DNA of 64,000 bases from Flavobacterium gawalongense. Lineage in GTDB: Bacteria > Bacteroidota > Bacteroidia > Flavobacteriales > Flavobacteriaceae. The notes beneath the pieces were generated by a model that worked only from the letters and a program-made list of their open reading frames with translations, was not told the DNA's origin and did not search any database. The position numbers and the translations under genes are program-made. Of the stretch, positions 9,553-17,661 are shown piece after piece (position 1 is the stretch's first letter; the number at the start of each line of letters is the position of its first letter). Location: positions 1-64,000 of the forward strand of contig NZ_VJZP01000001.1 of the NCBI RefSeq assembly GCF_007097265.1. The letters are read 5' to 3'.

Positions 9553-10293
9553 ATGATAAAAATCATCACATTAATCACAAAATTCATTAGTGTCACTTTG
9601 GTTGCATTATTGTTTGCATCATGTAATCATATGGTCAACATGAAATCAATAGAAGGAAGTGGCCATGTCACCACTGAAAAGCGAATTGTACAAGGCGATT
9701 TTAAAAGCGTTAAAGTCAGCAATGCTATAGAGCTTGTTATTGAACAATCAGACAAAACAGAAATCATTGTTGAAGCTGATGATAATTTGCAAAAAGAAAT
9801 CACCACCAAAGTGGAAAACGGCGTTCTTATTATTGCCTGTGATTATAATTCTTTCAACAATATAAAATCCAAAAAAGTAACGGTAAAGATGCCTGTTATT
9901 AATCGATTAGAGGCTTCCGGTGCAGCTACAATCAAAAGCAGCAATACATTAAAAGGGGAAAATATTAAACTGGAAGCCTCTAGCGCAGCTTCAATAGATC
10001 TAAATATTGAATCGGATGCTATTTTTTGTGAATCCAGTAGCGGAAGTACTATTGTCATCAATGGAAAAGCTCTTAAACTAGATGCAGCAGCGTCAAGTGG
10101 AAGTACTATAGATGCCAAAAATTTATTGGCAAATGAAATCAAAGCTAACGCTTCAAGTGGCGCTTCTGTTAATGTACATCCAATTGTAAGCTTGGATGCA
10201 GAAGCATCTAGTGGAGGAAGCGTGAGTTATAATACAGTTCCAAAATCAATTCGAAAAGAAGAGAATTCAGGAGGAAGCATTCATCAGGAATAA
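9553..10293 (+). CDS. GIN domain (DUF2807) lipoprotein
   Basis: 246 residues with a lipoprotein signal (lipobox FASC, Cys at about residue 24). The mature part is a head-GIN-type right-handed beta-helix (DUF2807): GDFKSVKVSNAIELVIEQSD, then repeated S-S-G-S/A turns such as EASSAAS, ESSSGST, ASSGAS, EASSGGS. These are stacked solenoid turns. It is the third gene of the PadR-PspC operon, 2 bp after PspC. The lipid anchor would place it on the inner leaflet of the outer membrane or at the cell surface. Its biochemical role is unknown. Confidence 0.9.
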   Translation: MIKIITLITKFISVTLVALLFASCNHMVNMKSIEGSGHVTTEKRIVQGDFKSVKVSNAIELVIEQSDKTEIIVEADDNLQKEITTKVENGVLIIACDYNSFNNIKSKKVTVKMPVINRLEASGAATIKSSNTLKGENIKLEASSAASIDLNIESDAIFCESSSGSTIVINGKALKLDAAASSGSTIDAKNLLANEIKANASSGASVNVHPIVSLDAEASSGGSVSYNTVPKSIRKEENSGGSIHQE

Positions 10294-10320
10294 GAATTTC
10301 TTTTTAATCAAAAATTAGAT

Positions 10321-10352
10321 AAAATCATCCATCAAAAGTGGATGGTTTTTTT
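10321..10352 (+). terminator. Terminator of the PadR-PspC-GIN operon
   Basis: An 8-bp stem (ATCATCCA / TGGATGGT, one G-U pair), a 7-nt loop and a T7 run. The T run leads directly into the promoter of the next gene. Confidence 0.75.
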
Positions 10353-10359
10353 ATATTTG
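10352..10359 (+). promoter_or_regulatory. -7 element of the second GIN gene
   Basis: TATATTTG lies 18 bp before the ATG at 10377 and abuts the preceding terminator. The second GIN gene is thus likely transcribed on its own, with a very short leader. Confidence 0.6.
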
Positions 10360-10376
10360 TATACATCCTAATCCAA

Positions 10377-11216
10377 ATGAAAATGAAAAAATATACTGCC
10401 ATACTCTTAGTGCTTTTATCAACCACATTGACACTGGCTCAGAAAAAAGAGAAAATAAAAGGATCAAAAACGGTTACCGTTGAGCAAAGGGAAGTTGGTA
10501 ATTTTGAAGCGCTTGAAGTAGAAGACAATCTCGAAGTTCATTTGGAAAGAGGAGAAAAAACCGAAATAAAAATTGAAGCCGATGACAATTTACACGATAT
10601 TATTTCATTCGATTTAAGAGACAATATACTGCGCATTTATACCACTAAAGAAGCGGTGAATTACAAAAACCTAATTGTAAGAGTTACCTATACCAATGAT
10701 TTAAATCTGGTCACTTCAAAAAATGAATCAACTATAAACGCAATACAAGAAATTCAATTAGACAATTTAACATTTAAAGCCCATGATTTTTCCCAACTTT
10801 ATTTGAATGTCAATACCAAGAATTTCATATTACAAGCTGATGACAAATCAAAAACGGAACTGAATTTAAAATCAGAAAATGCAATCATCGAATTGAGTAA
10901 AAATTCATCTCTAAAAGCATTAGTTACTACTATTGATTTGAAAGTTGATATCTACCAAAAATCAAATGCGACTATAGAAGGTGACGCGACTAATGCGATA
11001 ATCCGATTGGATAATAATTCAACCTTAACAGGAAATAAACTTACCATAAAAAATGCCGATGTAACCACCGAAAGTTATTCCACTTGCAGTTTAAACGCAG
11101 CAACAGCCGTTATTATCGATGCCGCTGATAAATCAGAAATTCAACTTGTGGGGACACCAAAAATTGAAATGCGACAATTTGCTGATGAAGCTAAATTGAT
11201 TAAAAAATTGAAATAA
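10377..11216 (+). CDS. Second GIN domain (DUF2807) secreted protein
   Basis: The start is placed at 10377, where MKMKKYTAILLVLLSTTLTL forms a signal peptide. An upstream in-frame start at 10338 would include the terminator and promoter. The product is 279 residues. After the signal comes the GIN beta-solenoid: VGNFEALEVEDNLEVHLERG, EIKIEADDNLHDI, then turns rich in N, S and T. Unlike its neighbour it has no lipobox, so it is predicted to be soluble and periplasmic or secreted. The two proteins are clear paralogues (shared EIxxEADDNL segment). The gene sits downstream of the PadR operon with an independent promoter. Confidence 0.85.
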   Translation: MKMKKYTAILLVLLSTTLTLAQKKEKIKGSKTVTVEQREVGNFEALEVEDNLEVHLERGEKTEIKIEADDNLHDIISFDLRDNILRIYTTKEAVNYKNLIVRVTYTNDLNLVTSKNESTINAIQEIQLDNLTFKAHDFSQLYLNVNTKNFILQADDKSKTELNLKSENAIIELSKNSSLKALVTTIDLKVDIYQKSNATIEGDATNAIIRLDNNSTLTGNKLTIKNADVTTESYSTCSLNAATAVIIDAADKSEIQLVGTPKIEMRQFADEAKLIKKLK

Positions 11217-11220
11217 AAAA

Positions 11221-11265
11221 TCCTCCCCCAACCCCTTCCTCCCCCAACCCCTCCGAAGGAGGGGA
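11221..11265. repeat. C-rich palindromic repeat
   Basis: Two copies of CCTCCCCCAACCCC-like sequence followed by the palindrome CCCCTCCGAAGGAGGGG (11248-11264). This unusually GC-rich block in an AT-rich spacer resembles CCC...GAAGG...GGG palindromes scattered through many Bacteroidetes genomes. Confidence 0.55.
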
Positions 11266-11300
11266 GTAAAAATTGGATTAATTAATATCTCCAAACCAAC

Positions 11301-11336
11301 AAAAATTCCCACTTGCTAATGCAAATGGGAATTTTT
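11301..11336. terminator. Bidirectional terminator between GIN gene and trxB
   Basis: The arms AAAAATTCCCA / TGGGAATTTTT, with an inner TTGC/GCAA stem, form a long hairpin ending in T runs on both strands. It suits the convergent ends of the GIN gene and trxB. Confidence 0.8.
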
Positions 11337-11406
11337 CATTTTGAAAAGTTAGCAAGATTAAAAAATAATCTAACAAATCTATTATCTCAAAAAAATCTAA
11401 TTGATT

Positions 11407-12354
11407 TTATTCCTTAGAAGCCAAATATCTTTCGGCATCAAGAGCAGCCATACAACCTGTTCCGGCAGCAGTAATGGCCTGACGGTACACGTGATCTGCA
11501 GCGTCACCGGCTACGAAAACTCCGTCAACATTCGTTTTTGAAGTTCCAGGAGTATTGATAATATATCCTGTCTCGTCTAAAGTGACAAATTCATTAAAAA
11601 TATCCGTATTTGGTTTGTGACCAATAGCCACAAAGAAACCCGTAGCAGGAATATCAAAAATAGCCCCTGTAGTTTTATTTTTTGCTTTTACACCCTCAAC
11701 TACTTGTTCATCTCCTAATACTTCCACCGTATCGTGATTCATTAATATCGTGATATTCTCCGTTTTACGAACGCGTTCTTCCATGATTTTAGAAGCCCTG
11801 AATTTTTCACTTCGCACCAACATCGTTACTTTTTTACAAAGTTTTGACAAATAGTGTGCTTCTTCACAAGCTGAATCTCCTGCTCCAACGATTACTACTT
11901 CTTGATTTCTATAGAAAAATCCGTCACAAACAGCACAGGCAGAAACTCCGCCACCCATTTTCAAATAGTGTTGTTCAGAGGGTAAGCCTAAATATTTAGC
12001 TGATGCTCCAGTTGAAATAATTACAGTTTCGCAATGCAATTCTTTAGTACCGTTGATCCAAACTTTATGAATAGCTCCAGAAAAATCTACTTTGGTTGCC
12101 CAACCATCACGCACATCCGTACCAAAGCGTTGTGCTTGCGCTTGTAATTGAACCATCATTTCAGGCCCTGTAACACCATCCACATAACCCGGGAAGTTCT
12201 CTACCTCATTGGTTGTTGTCAATTGGCCTCCAGGCTGGATTCCTTGATATAAAACTGGATTCATATTAGCTCTGGCGGCATAAATAGCTGCAGTATACCC
12301 TGCTGGACCAGAACCTATAATAAGACATTTAATTTTTTCGATTGTATCTGACAT
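11407..12354 (-). CDS. trxB: Thioredoxin-disulfide reductase
   Basis: 315 residues, the normal family length. The N-terminal FAD-binding motif is IIGSGPAGYTAAIYAARA. The redox-active CAVC lies near residues 139-142 (GGGVSACAVCDGFF), inside the NADPH domain with VVIVGAGDSACEEA. The C-terminal FAD motif is GVFVAGDAADHVYRQAITAA. The enzyme reduces thioredoxin with NADPH in the cytoplasm. It is monocistronic, with its own promoter and a shared downstream terminator. Confidence 0.98.
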   Translation of the reverse strand: MSDTIEKIKCLIIGSGPAGYTAAIYAARANMNPVLYQGIQPGGQLTTTNEVENFPGYVDGVTGPEMMVQLQAQAQRFGTDVRDGWATKVDFSGAIHKVWINGTKELHCETVIISTGASAKYLGLPSEQHYLKMGGGVSACAVCDGFFYRNQEVVIVGAGDSACEEAHYLSKLCKKVTMLVRSEKFRASKIMEERVRKTENITILMNHDTVEVLGDEQVVEGVKAKNKTTGAIFDIPATGFFVAIGHKPNTDIFNEFVTLDETGYIINTPGTSKTNVDGVFVAGDAADHVYRQAITAAGTGCMAALDAERYLASKE

Positions 12355-12384
12355 AGTATGGTTATATTATAATTTTTAACAGTG

Positions 12385-12392
12385 CAAAAATA
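12385..12392 (-). promoter_or_regulatory. trxB promoter -7 element
   Basis: On the minus strand TATTTTTG (TAnnTTTG) is followed by CAC and lies 30 bp before the trxB start. Confidence 0.6.
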
Positions 12393-12449
12393 AGTTATAA
12401 TTAGTGCATTATGGCACCTGGATAATCAGTTTTAGCTATTCTATAATAA

Positions 12450-12484
12450 AAAAAATCCCTTCTGTAAAGACAGAAAGGATTTTT
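12450..12484 (-). terminator. Terminator of tRNA-Pro
   Basis: The hairpin AAAATCCcTTCTGT / ACAGAAaGGATTTT lies immediately 3' of the tRNA on the minus strand, followed by a T tract in that orientation. Confidence 0.75.
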
Positions 12485-12486
12485 AG

Positions 12487-12561
12487 TCGGGGTGGCAGGA
12501 TTCGAACCTGCGGCCTCCTGCTCCCAAAGCAGGCGCGATAACCGAGCTACGCTACACCCCG
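12487..12561 (-). tRNA. tRNA-Pro (anticodon TGG)
   Basis: Read on the minus strand, the acceptor stem CGGGGTG pairs with CACCCCG. The anticodon arm is CCTGC-TTTGGGA-GCAGG, giving anticodon TGG. The T arm is GCAGG-TTCGAAT-CCTGC and the discriminator base is A. CCA is not encoded. The length is 75 nt and all four arms fold. Confidence 0.97.
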
Positions 12562-12571
12562 AAAGCGTCGG

Positions 12572-12579
12572 CAAATATA
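12572..12579 (-). promoter_or_regulatory. tRNA-Pro promoter -7 element
   Basis: TATATTTG on the minus strand, about 10 bp before the mature tRNA 5' end. Confidence 0.6.
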
Positions 12580-12699
12580 TAACTATTTTTTGCTTCTCCA
12601 AAACTATTTTCAAAATAAGAAATAATTTATTTGGCGTTAAAATACGGTTAGATTCTATTAAAGAAATTGGCTTCTAAAAACAGTATCGCAATCGAACTC

Positions 12700-12860
12700 T
12701 CCTAATCCAGATGGCAGTGAAAAGCTTTGCCTGCCCCCTATTTTTCTTGACACAGAAGAGCGACTAGGCCAAACTCCTTTTAGGGCTTTAGAAAAAAAGG
12801 GGGCGTTCAAGAACTTGAAACGAACAACTACAGCAGCTCTTGAAAATCCAATTCAGTTTT
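12700..12860. repeat. Dispersed intergenic element with GC/AT-run hairpin
   Basis: This occupies much of the 413-bp gap between tRNA-Pro and parA. It begins CCTAATCCAGATGGCAGTG and has 15-bp arms with one mismatch: GCCCCCTATTTTTCT at 12733-12747 and AGAAAAAAAGGGGGC at 12790-12804. It ends with ACGAACAACTACAGCAGCTC. The flanks match the elements at 7209 and 38448 but the hairpin sequence is entirely different. No open frame of note lies here; the rest of the gap (12862-12974) shows nothing beyond the parA leader. Confidence 0.6.
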
Positions 12861-12974
12861 AAAAATTCGAATCTGTCAAATGACGACAAATCAAGCTTTA
12901 ACAAATGTTAACAAAATAGATTTTTAGAAACCATAAATAATTGTATTTTTACGGTTCAAAATTTAGAAAAACAA

Positions 12975-13742
12975 ATGGGCAAAATCATCGCGATTGCTAA
13001 TCAAAAAGGTGGAGTTGGAAAGACTACAACGTCTGTAAATCTTGCTGCTTCACTGGGTGTTTTAGAAAAAAAAGTGTTACTTATAGATGCTGATCCACAG
13101 GCGAATGCCTCTTCAGGATTGGGTATTGATGTCGAATCTGTTGAGATTGGCACCTATCAAATTTTGGAACACAGTCATACACCAATAGAGGCCATTATAA
13201 AATGTTCAGCCCCAAATGTGGACGTGATTCCCTCACATATCGATCTTGTTGCTATTGAAATCGAATTGGTTGATAAAGAAAACAGGGAATATATGCTTAA
13301 AAAAGCATTGGAAAGTATCAAAGACGAGTACGATTATATCATTATAGATTGTGCACCATCTCTTGGATTACTTACATTGAATGCTTTGACTGCTGCTGAT
13401 TCGGTAATTATTCCTATTCAATGTGAATATTTCGCCTTGGAAGGTTTAGGCAAATTATTGAATACCATAAAAAGCATCCAAAAAATTCACAATCCAGATT
13501 TAGACATTGAAGGGTTATTGTTGACCATGTTTGACTCGAGATTGCGTTTATCAAACCAGGTAGTTGAAGAGGTTCAAAAACATTTCAACGACATGGTTTT
13601 TGATACCATTATTCAAAGAAATGTAAAACTGAGCGAAGCACCAAGCTTTGGAGAAAGTATAATAAACTACGATGCGACAAGCAAAGGAGCTACCAATTAC
13701 TTACATCTTGCTCAAGAAGTTATAAAGAAAAACAGTAAATAG
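12975..13742 (+). CDS. parA: Chromosome partitioning ATPase ParA
   Basis: 255 residues. The deviant Walker A motif is NQKGGVGKTTTSVNLAASLG near residues 9-28. Further motifs are DADPQANASSGLG and YDYIIIDCAPSLGLLT (Walker B), with a C-terminal RNVKLSEAPSFG typical of Soj/ParA. It is a cytoplasmic ATPase that forms gradients on DNA to segregate ParB-parS complexes. It is the first gene of a long plus-strand train; parB follows after 4 bp. No parS-like palindrome was recognised in the window. Confidence 0.97.
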   Translation: MGKIIAIANQKGGVGKTTTSVNLAASLGVLEKKVLLIDADPQANASSGLGIDVESVEIGTYQILEHSHTPIEAIIKCSAPNVDVIPSHIDLVAIEIELVDKENREYMLKKALESIKDEYDYIIIDCAPSLGLLTLNALTAADSVIIPIQCEYFALEGLGKLLNTIKSIQKIHNPDLDIEGLLLTMFDSRLRLSNQVVEEVQKHFNDMVFDTIIQRNVKLSEAPSFGESIINYDATSKGATNYLHLAQEVIKKNSK

Positions 13743-13746
13743 TTTT

Positions 13747-14646
13747 ATGGCAAAAGCACTAAAAAAACAAGCCTTAGGAAGAGGATTATCTGCATTATTG
13801 AAAGATCCGGAAAACGATATAAAATCCGTTGATGATAAAAATGCTGATAAAGTTGTAGGAAATATTATTGAGCTTGAAATAAATGCGATTGAAATAAATC
13901 CGTTCCAGCCAAGAAGCAATTTCAATGAAGAATCGCTGAGAGAATTAGCAACTTCCATTAAAGAGTTAGGCGTTATTCAGCCTATTACCGTACGTAAATT
14001 AGACTTCAATAAATACCAGTTGATTTCGGGTGAACGCCGTCTTCGTGCGTCAACTCTTGTGGGATTGACTACTGTTCCTGCTTACATTCGTATTGCAAAT
14101 GACAATGAATCACTAGTGATGGCATTGGTTGAAAATATTCAGCGCCATGATTTGGATCCAATTGAGATTGCACTTTCGTACCAACGTTTAATTGATGAAA
14201 TTCAATTGACTCAAGAACAAATGAGTGAGCGTGTGGGAAAAAAACGTTCTACAATTGCCAATTATTTGAGACTTTTAAAATTAGACCCGATAATTCAAAC
14301 CGGAATTCGCGATGGTTTCATCAGTATGGGTCATGGTCGTGCGATAATCAACATTGAAGACCAAGATATTCAAACTGACATTTATCAAAAAATCGTTAGT
14401 CAAAATTTATCTGTTCGTGATACCGAATCATTGGTAAAAAACTATCATGAAAGTTTAAAACCAAAACCCGCCGGTAAACCTAAAGCGGCATCGTTTGAAA
14501 TTGCAGATTCTCACAAAAGCACTTTTACGAATTATTTCGGAACCAAAGTCGATGTAAAAGTAGCCGGAAACGGTAAAGGAAAAATCACTATTCCATTTCA
14601 CTCTGAAGAAGATTTCAACAGAATTATTAAACTAATAAACGAGTAG
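13747..14646 (+). CDS. parB: Chromosome partitioning protein ParB
   Basis: 299 residues. The ParB/Srx CTPase domain shows NPFQPRSNFNEESL, the signature SGERRLRASTLVG and the ENIQRHDLDPIE box. The helix-turn-helix is around residues 155-180 (LTQEQMSERVGKKRSTIANY). The C-terminal dimerisation region follows, after a proline/lysine-rich linker (KPKPAGKPK). It starts 4 bp after parA, and its stop codon overlaps the start of the next gene (TAGTG), which indicates translational coupling. Confidence 0.97.
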   Translation: MAKALKKQALGRGLSALLKDPENDIKSVDDKNADKVVGNIIELEINAIEINPFQPRSNFNEESLRELATSIKELGVIQPITVRKLDFNKYQLISGERRLRASTLVGLTTVPAYIRIANDNESLVMALVENIQRHDLDPIEIALSYQRLIDEIQLTQEQMSERVGKKRSTIANYLRLLKLDPIIQTGIRDGFISMGHGRAIINIEDQDIQTDIYQKIVSQNLSVRDTESLVKNYHESLKPKPAGKPKAASFEIADSHKSTFTNYFGTKVDVKVAGNGKGKITIPFHSEEDFNRIIKLINE

Positions 14647-15209
14647 TGCATAAAATCATTTTCATAGGTCTATTCCTCTTTATAGCAGGAAACGCTACTG
14701 TTTTTGGGCAATCGAAAACTGAGGAAGCGATTCTGATAGCAAAAGATACTTTGAAATCGAATGATATCGATCCTTTGACACCTGCAAAAGCAGCCTTTTA
14801 TTCGGCAGTTTTACCGGGACTGGGTCAAGCTTACAACAAAAAATACTGGAAAATACCTCTTGTTTACGGTGCTATAGGAACTAGTCTTTATTTTTACATT
14901 AGCAATAATAAAAAATACCATCAATATAGAGATGCCTATAAAAGCAGATTAGAAGGATATACTACGGATGATTTTGCTTTCTTAGACAATAACCGATTAA
15001 TTGCCGGACAAAAATTTTATCAAAGAAATCGGGACTTATCTGCTTTGGTAACTTTGGGATTTTATGTTCTAAATATTGTTGACGCCAATGTTGATGCTGC
15101 CTTGTTGCAGTTTAATGTTGACGAAAACTTATCCGTAAGACCAAATATTTATCCCAATGATGTAACATTCAAAACAACCTTCGGACTAACTCTTAATTAT
15201 AACTTTTAA
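14646..15209 (+). CDS. DUF5683 membrane protein
   Basis: 187 residues starting with GTG that shares its G with the parB stop. A signal peptide (MHKIIFIGLFLFIAGNATVF) is followed by AFYSAVLPGLGQAYNKKYWK, the hallmark of the DUF5683 family, with two hydrophobic segments and a C-terminal FGLTLNYNF suggestive of a beta-strand end. Its function is unknown. The gene lies between parB and dapB in many Flavobacteria (recalled synteny), so it is expected to be part of this operon. Confidence 0.85.
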   Translation: MHKIIFIGLFLFIAGNATVFGQSKTEEAILIAKDTLKSNDIDPLTPAKAAFYSAVLPGLGQAYNKKYWKIPLVYGAIGTSLYFYISNNKKYHQYRDAYKSRLEGYTTDDFAFLDNNRLIAGQKFYQRNRDLSALVTLGFYVLNIVDANVDAALLQFNVDENLSVRPNIYPNDVTFKTTFGLTLNYNF

Positions 15210-15268
15210 CTTCAGGACGATACAACCCGTCAGGTTAATGTTTATTTAAATTTAAAAAATTAAAACAA

Positions 15269-15970
15269 ATGAAAATTGCGCTTTTAGGATACGGAAAAAT
15301 GGGTCAGGTAATAGAAAGAATTGCTCTTGAAAGAGGTCATGAAATTGTTTTGAAAAAAGATGAATTCAACACTTATGAAGGCCTTTCAAATGCTGATGTG
15401 GCTATCGATTTCAGTGTTCCAACAGCAGCTGTCAGTAATATTTCCAATTGTTTCCATGCTAATGTTCCTGTGATTTCCGGAACAACCGGCTGGTTAGAAC
15501 ATTATGATGAAATGTTAGCACTTTGCGCAGCAAAAAACGGAGGATTTATATCCAGTTCTAATTTTAGTTTAGGCGTGAATATTTTCTTTGAACTCAATGA
15601 GTATTTGGCTAAAATAATGTCAAAATTCGACAGCTACACGGTTGACATGGAAGAAATTCATCATACCCAAAAACTGGATGCACCAAGTGGAACTGCCATT
15701 TCATTAGCAAAAGGAGTAATTGAAAATAGTTCCTACACGAATTGGACATTAGAGAGTCCTAAAGCAAATGAAATCCATATTGAAGCCAAAAGAATTGGAT
15801 CGGTTCCAGGAACTCATACGGTAACCTACAATTCATCAGTTGATGCTATAGAAATAAAACACACTGCACACAATCGTGAAGGTTTTGCCCTTGGAGCTGT
15901 AATTGCTGCTGAATGGATTATAGGCAAACAAGGTGTTTTTACAATGAAAGATGTTTTAAATTTAGAATAA
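15269..15970 (+). CDS. dapB: 4-hydroxy-tetrahydrodipicolinate reductase
   Basis: 233 residues, slightly shorter than the Gram-negative enzyme (~270). Motifs: LLGYGKMGQVIERIA (dinucleotide binding), SGTTGW, the catalytic HHTQKLDAPSGTA region and GTHTVTYNS. It catalyses the NAD(P)H-dependent reduction step of the diaminopimelate/lysine pathway, providing a peptidoglycan precursor. It is followed by a heptad repeat and lepB. Confidence 0.97.
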   Translation: MKIALLGYGKMGQVIERIALERGHEIVLKKDEFNTYEGLSNADVAIDFSVPTAAVSNISNCFHANVPVISGTTGWLEHYDEMLALCAAKNGGFISSSNFSLGVNIFFELNEYLAKIMSKFDSYTVDMEEIHHTQKLDAPSGTAISLAKGVIENSSYTNWTLESPKANEIHIEAKRIGSVPGTHTVTYNSSVDAIEIKHTAHNREGFALGAVIAAEWIIGKQGVFTMKDVLNLE

Positions 15971-15974
15971 ACTT

Positions 15975-16041
15975 GTTTCAAACTTAAGGTTTAAAGTTCT
16001 AAATTGAACAACCTTAAACTTTGAACTTTAAACAAAAAATT
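15975..16041. repeat. Heptad intergenic repeat before first lepB
   Basis: Built of GTTTAAA/AACTTTA-like 7-bp units arranged around a dyad (ATTGAACAACC region), ending in TTTAAACAAAAAATT directly before the ATG. The same design recurs before the second lepB, wbqC, gap and the Nif3 gene. Confidence 0.65.
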
Positions 16042-17616
16042 ATGACTCCATATCAATGGTTTGTATTTTTCCTAATTATTCAGGTAGTTCACTTTTTAGG
16101 AACTTGGAAACTATACGAAAGCGCGGGAAGAAAACGTTGGGAAGCCGCCATTCCTGTTTATAATGCTATTGTATTAATGAAAATAATAGGCCGCCCTACT
16201 TGGTGGACGATTTTACTTTTCATCCCTATTATTAACCTAATTATGTTTCCGGTGATTTGGGTTGAAACACTGAGAAGTTTCGGAAAAAGATCTTCTTTAG
16301 ATACTTTTTTAGGAATTATTACTTTTGGATTCTACATCTATTATATCAACTATACTCAAAAAGTAGAGTACATAGCTGACAGAAGTTTACAACCTGAAAA
16401 TAAAACAGCAGATACTGTTAGTTCTTTACTTTTTGCTGTTATCGTGGCTACATTAGTTCATACCTATTTTATCCAACCGTACACCATTCCTACATCATCA
16501 TTGGAGAAATCGTTGTTAATTGGTGATTTTTTATTTGTGAGTAAAATGAATTATGGAGCTAGAGTTCCTATGACCACTGTAGCATTGCCTATGGTTCATG
16601 ATTCAATTCCTTTAACCAAAAGGAAATCTTATTTGACTTGGCCACAATTACCTTATTTAAGATTACCAGGAATTCAAAATATTGATCGCACTGATATTGT
16701 AGTGTTCAACTGGCCTGTTGATACCGTTTATAAGTTTTTTGACACATCTAAAAGACGCGCTTACAAACCCGTAGATAAAAAATCGAATTATGTAAAAAGA
16801 TGCGTTGGGATTCCTGGCGATAGCCTGTCTATAAAAGATGGTATTATTTATATTAATGGCAAAATATTACAATTGCCGGAAAGAGCAAAACCACAATTCT
16901 CCTATAAAATAACCTTAGACGGAAAAACACCCATCGATTTTGAATATCTGTTTAAAGATATGGATGTGACTGATCCGGCTGGATTTATGGACCAGACTAA
17001 AAGGGATACGCTGTTTATGGGTGCTTTGACTGAAGCTGGAGCCAAAAGATTAGAAAATGTACCTGGCATTACTGCTGTGACCAGAGAGATTTCAAAAAAA
17101 TCTGATAACGGCATATTCCCTCATATTAACAAATGGAACCGCGATAATTACGGTCCGATATACATTCCGGAAAAAGGAAAAACAGTCGCTTTAACAACAG
17201 AATCATTACCATTTTACAAAGCTATAATTACTGATTATGAGACGAATAAAAATGGAGAGAAGAATGACCTTAAGGTAACAGGAAACGAAATCAGACTAAA
17301 TGGTCAGGTTGTTGACAAATATACTTTTCAGCAAAATTATTATTGGATGATGGGAGACAATCGCCATAACTCCGAAGACAGCCGTTATTGGGGTTATGTT
17401 CCTGAAGATCATATCGTAGGAAAACCAATTTTTATATGGTTAAGCATAGACCCTCATGGAAAAGGGTTAAATAAAATACGTTGGGACAGAATTTTTACAA
17501 CTGTTAGCGGAGAAGGTCAGCCTCAATCGTATTTTAAATTATTTTTGCTTGGTTTAGTAGCCTTCTTTGTTGGAGAATATTTTTGGAAAAAAAGAAAGAC
17601 AAAAAAGGATATTTAG
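16042..17616 (+). CDS. lepB: Signal peptidase I (first of tandem pair)
   Basis: The start is at ATG 16042, aligned with its paralogue; an upstream TTG at 16021 lies inside the repeat. 524 residues. The N-terminal ~110 residues are a multi-helix membrane domain (DUF5684-like; PTWWTILLFIPIINLIMFPV). Then comes an S26 catalytic domain: Ser153 in IPTSSLEKSLLIGD, the Lys box YVKRCVGIPGDSL and the MGDNRHNSEDSRYWGYVP box. A large insertion separates the Lys and GDNR boxes, common in Bacteroidetes. The usual SGSMxPT motif is TSSLEKS here. It cleaves signal peptides of exported proteins at the inner membrane. A C-terminal membrane helix ends in KKRKTKKDI. Confidence 0.93.
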   Translation: MTPYQWFVFFLIIQVVHFLGTWKLYESAGRKRWEAAIPVYNAIVLMKIIGRPTWWTILLFIPIINLIMFPVIWVETLRSFGKRSSLDTFLGIITFGFYIYYINYTQKVEYIADRSLQPENKTADTVSSLLFAVIVATLVHTYFIQPYTIPTSSLEKSLLIGDFLFVSKMNYGARVPMTTVALPMVHDSIPLTKRKSYLTWPQLPYLRLPGIQNIDRTDIVVFNWPVDTVYKFFDTSKRRAYKPVDKKSNYVKRCVGIPGDSLSIKDGIIYINGKILQLPERAKPQFSYKITLDGKTPIDFEYLFKDMDVTDPAGFMDQTKRDTLFMGALTEAGAKRLENVPGITAVTREISKKSDNGIFPHINKWNRDNYGPIYIPEKGKTVALTTESLPFYKAIITDYETNKNGEKNDLKVTGNEIRLNGQVVDKYTFQQNYYWMMGDNRHNSEDSRYWGYVPEDHIVGKPIFIWLSIDPHGKGLNKIRWDRIFTTVSGEGQPQSYFKLFLLGLVAFFVGEYFWKKRKTKKDI

Positions 17617-17661
17617 TATAAAGTTCCAAGTTGAACAACCTTAAATTTTAAACAAAAAATT
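17617..17661. repeat. Heptad intergenic repeat before second lepB
   Basis: AAGTTGAACAACCTTAAATTTTAAACAAAAAATT directly precedes the ATG. It is a shortened copy of the repeat before the first lepB, so the spacer was duplicated with the gene. Confidence 0.6.

Noticed and set aside
12700-12860. Possible structured RNA or degraded gene between tRNA-Pro and parA
   Set aside because: The flanks match other intergenic elements in the window, so it is listed as a repeat; there is no coding signal, and a specific RNA class cannot be supported.
12975-15209. parS centromere site near parAB
   Set aside because: No near-match to the usual GTTTCAC-GTGAAAC palindrome was seen in or around the genes.
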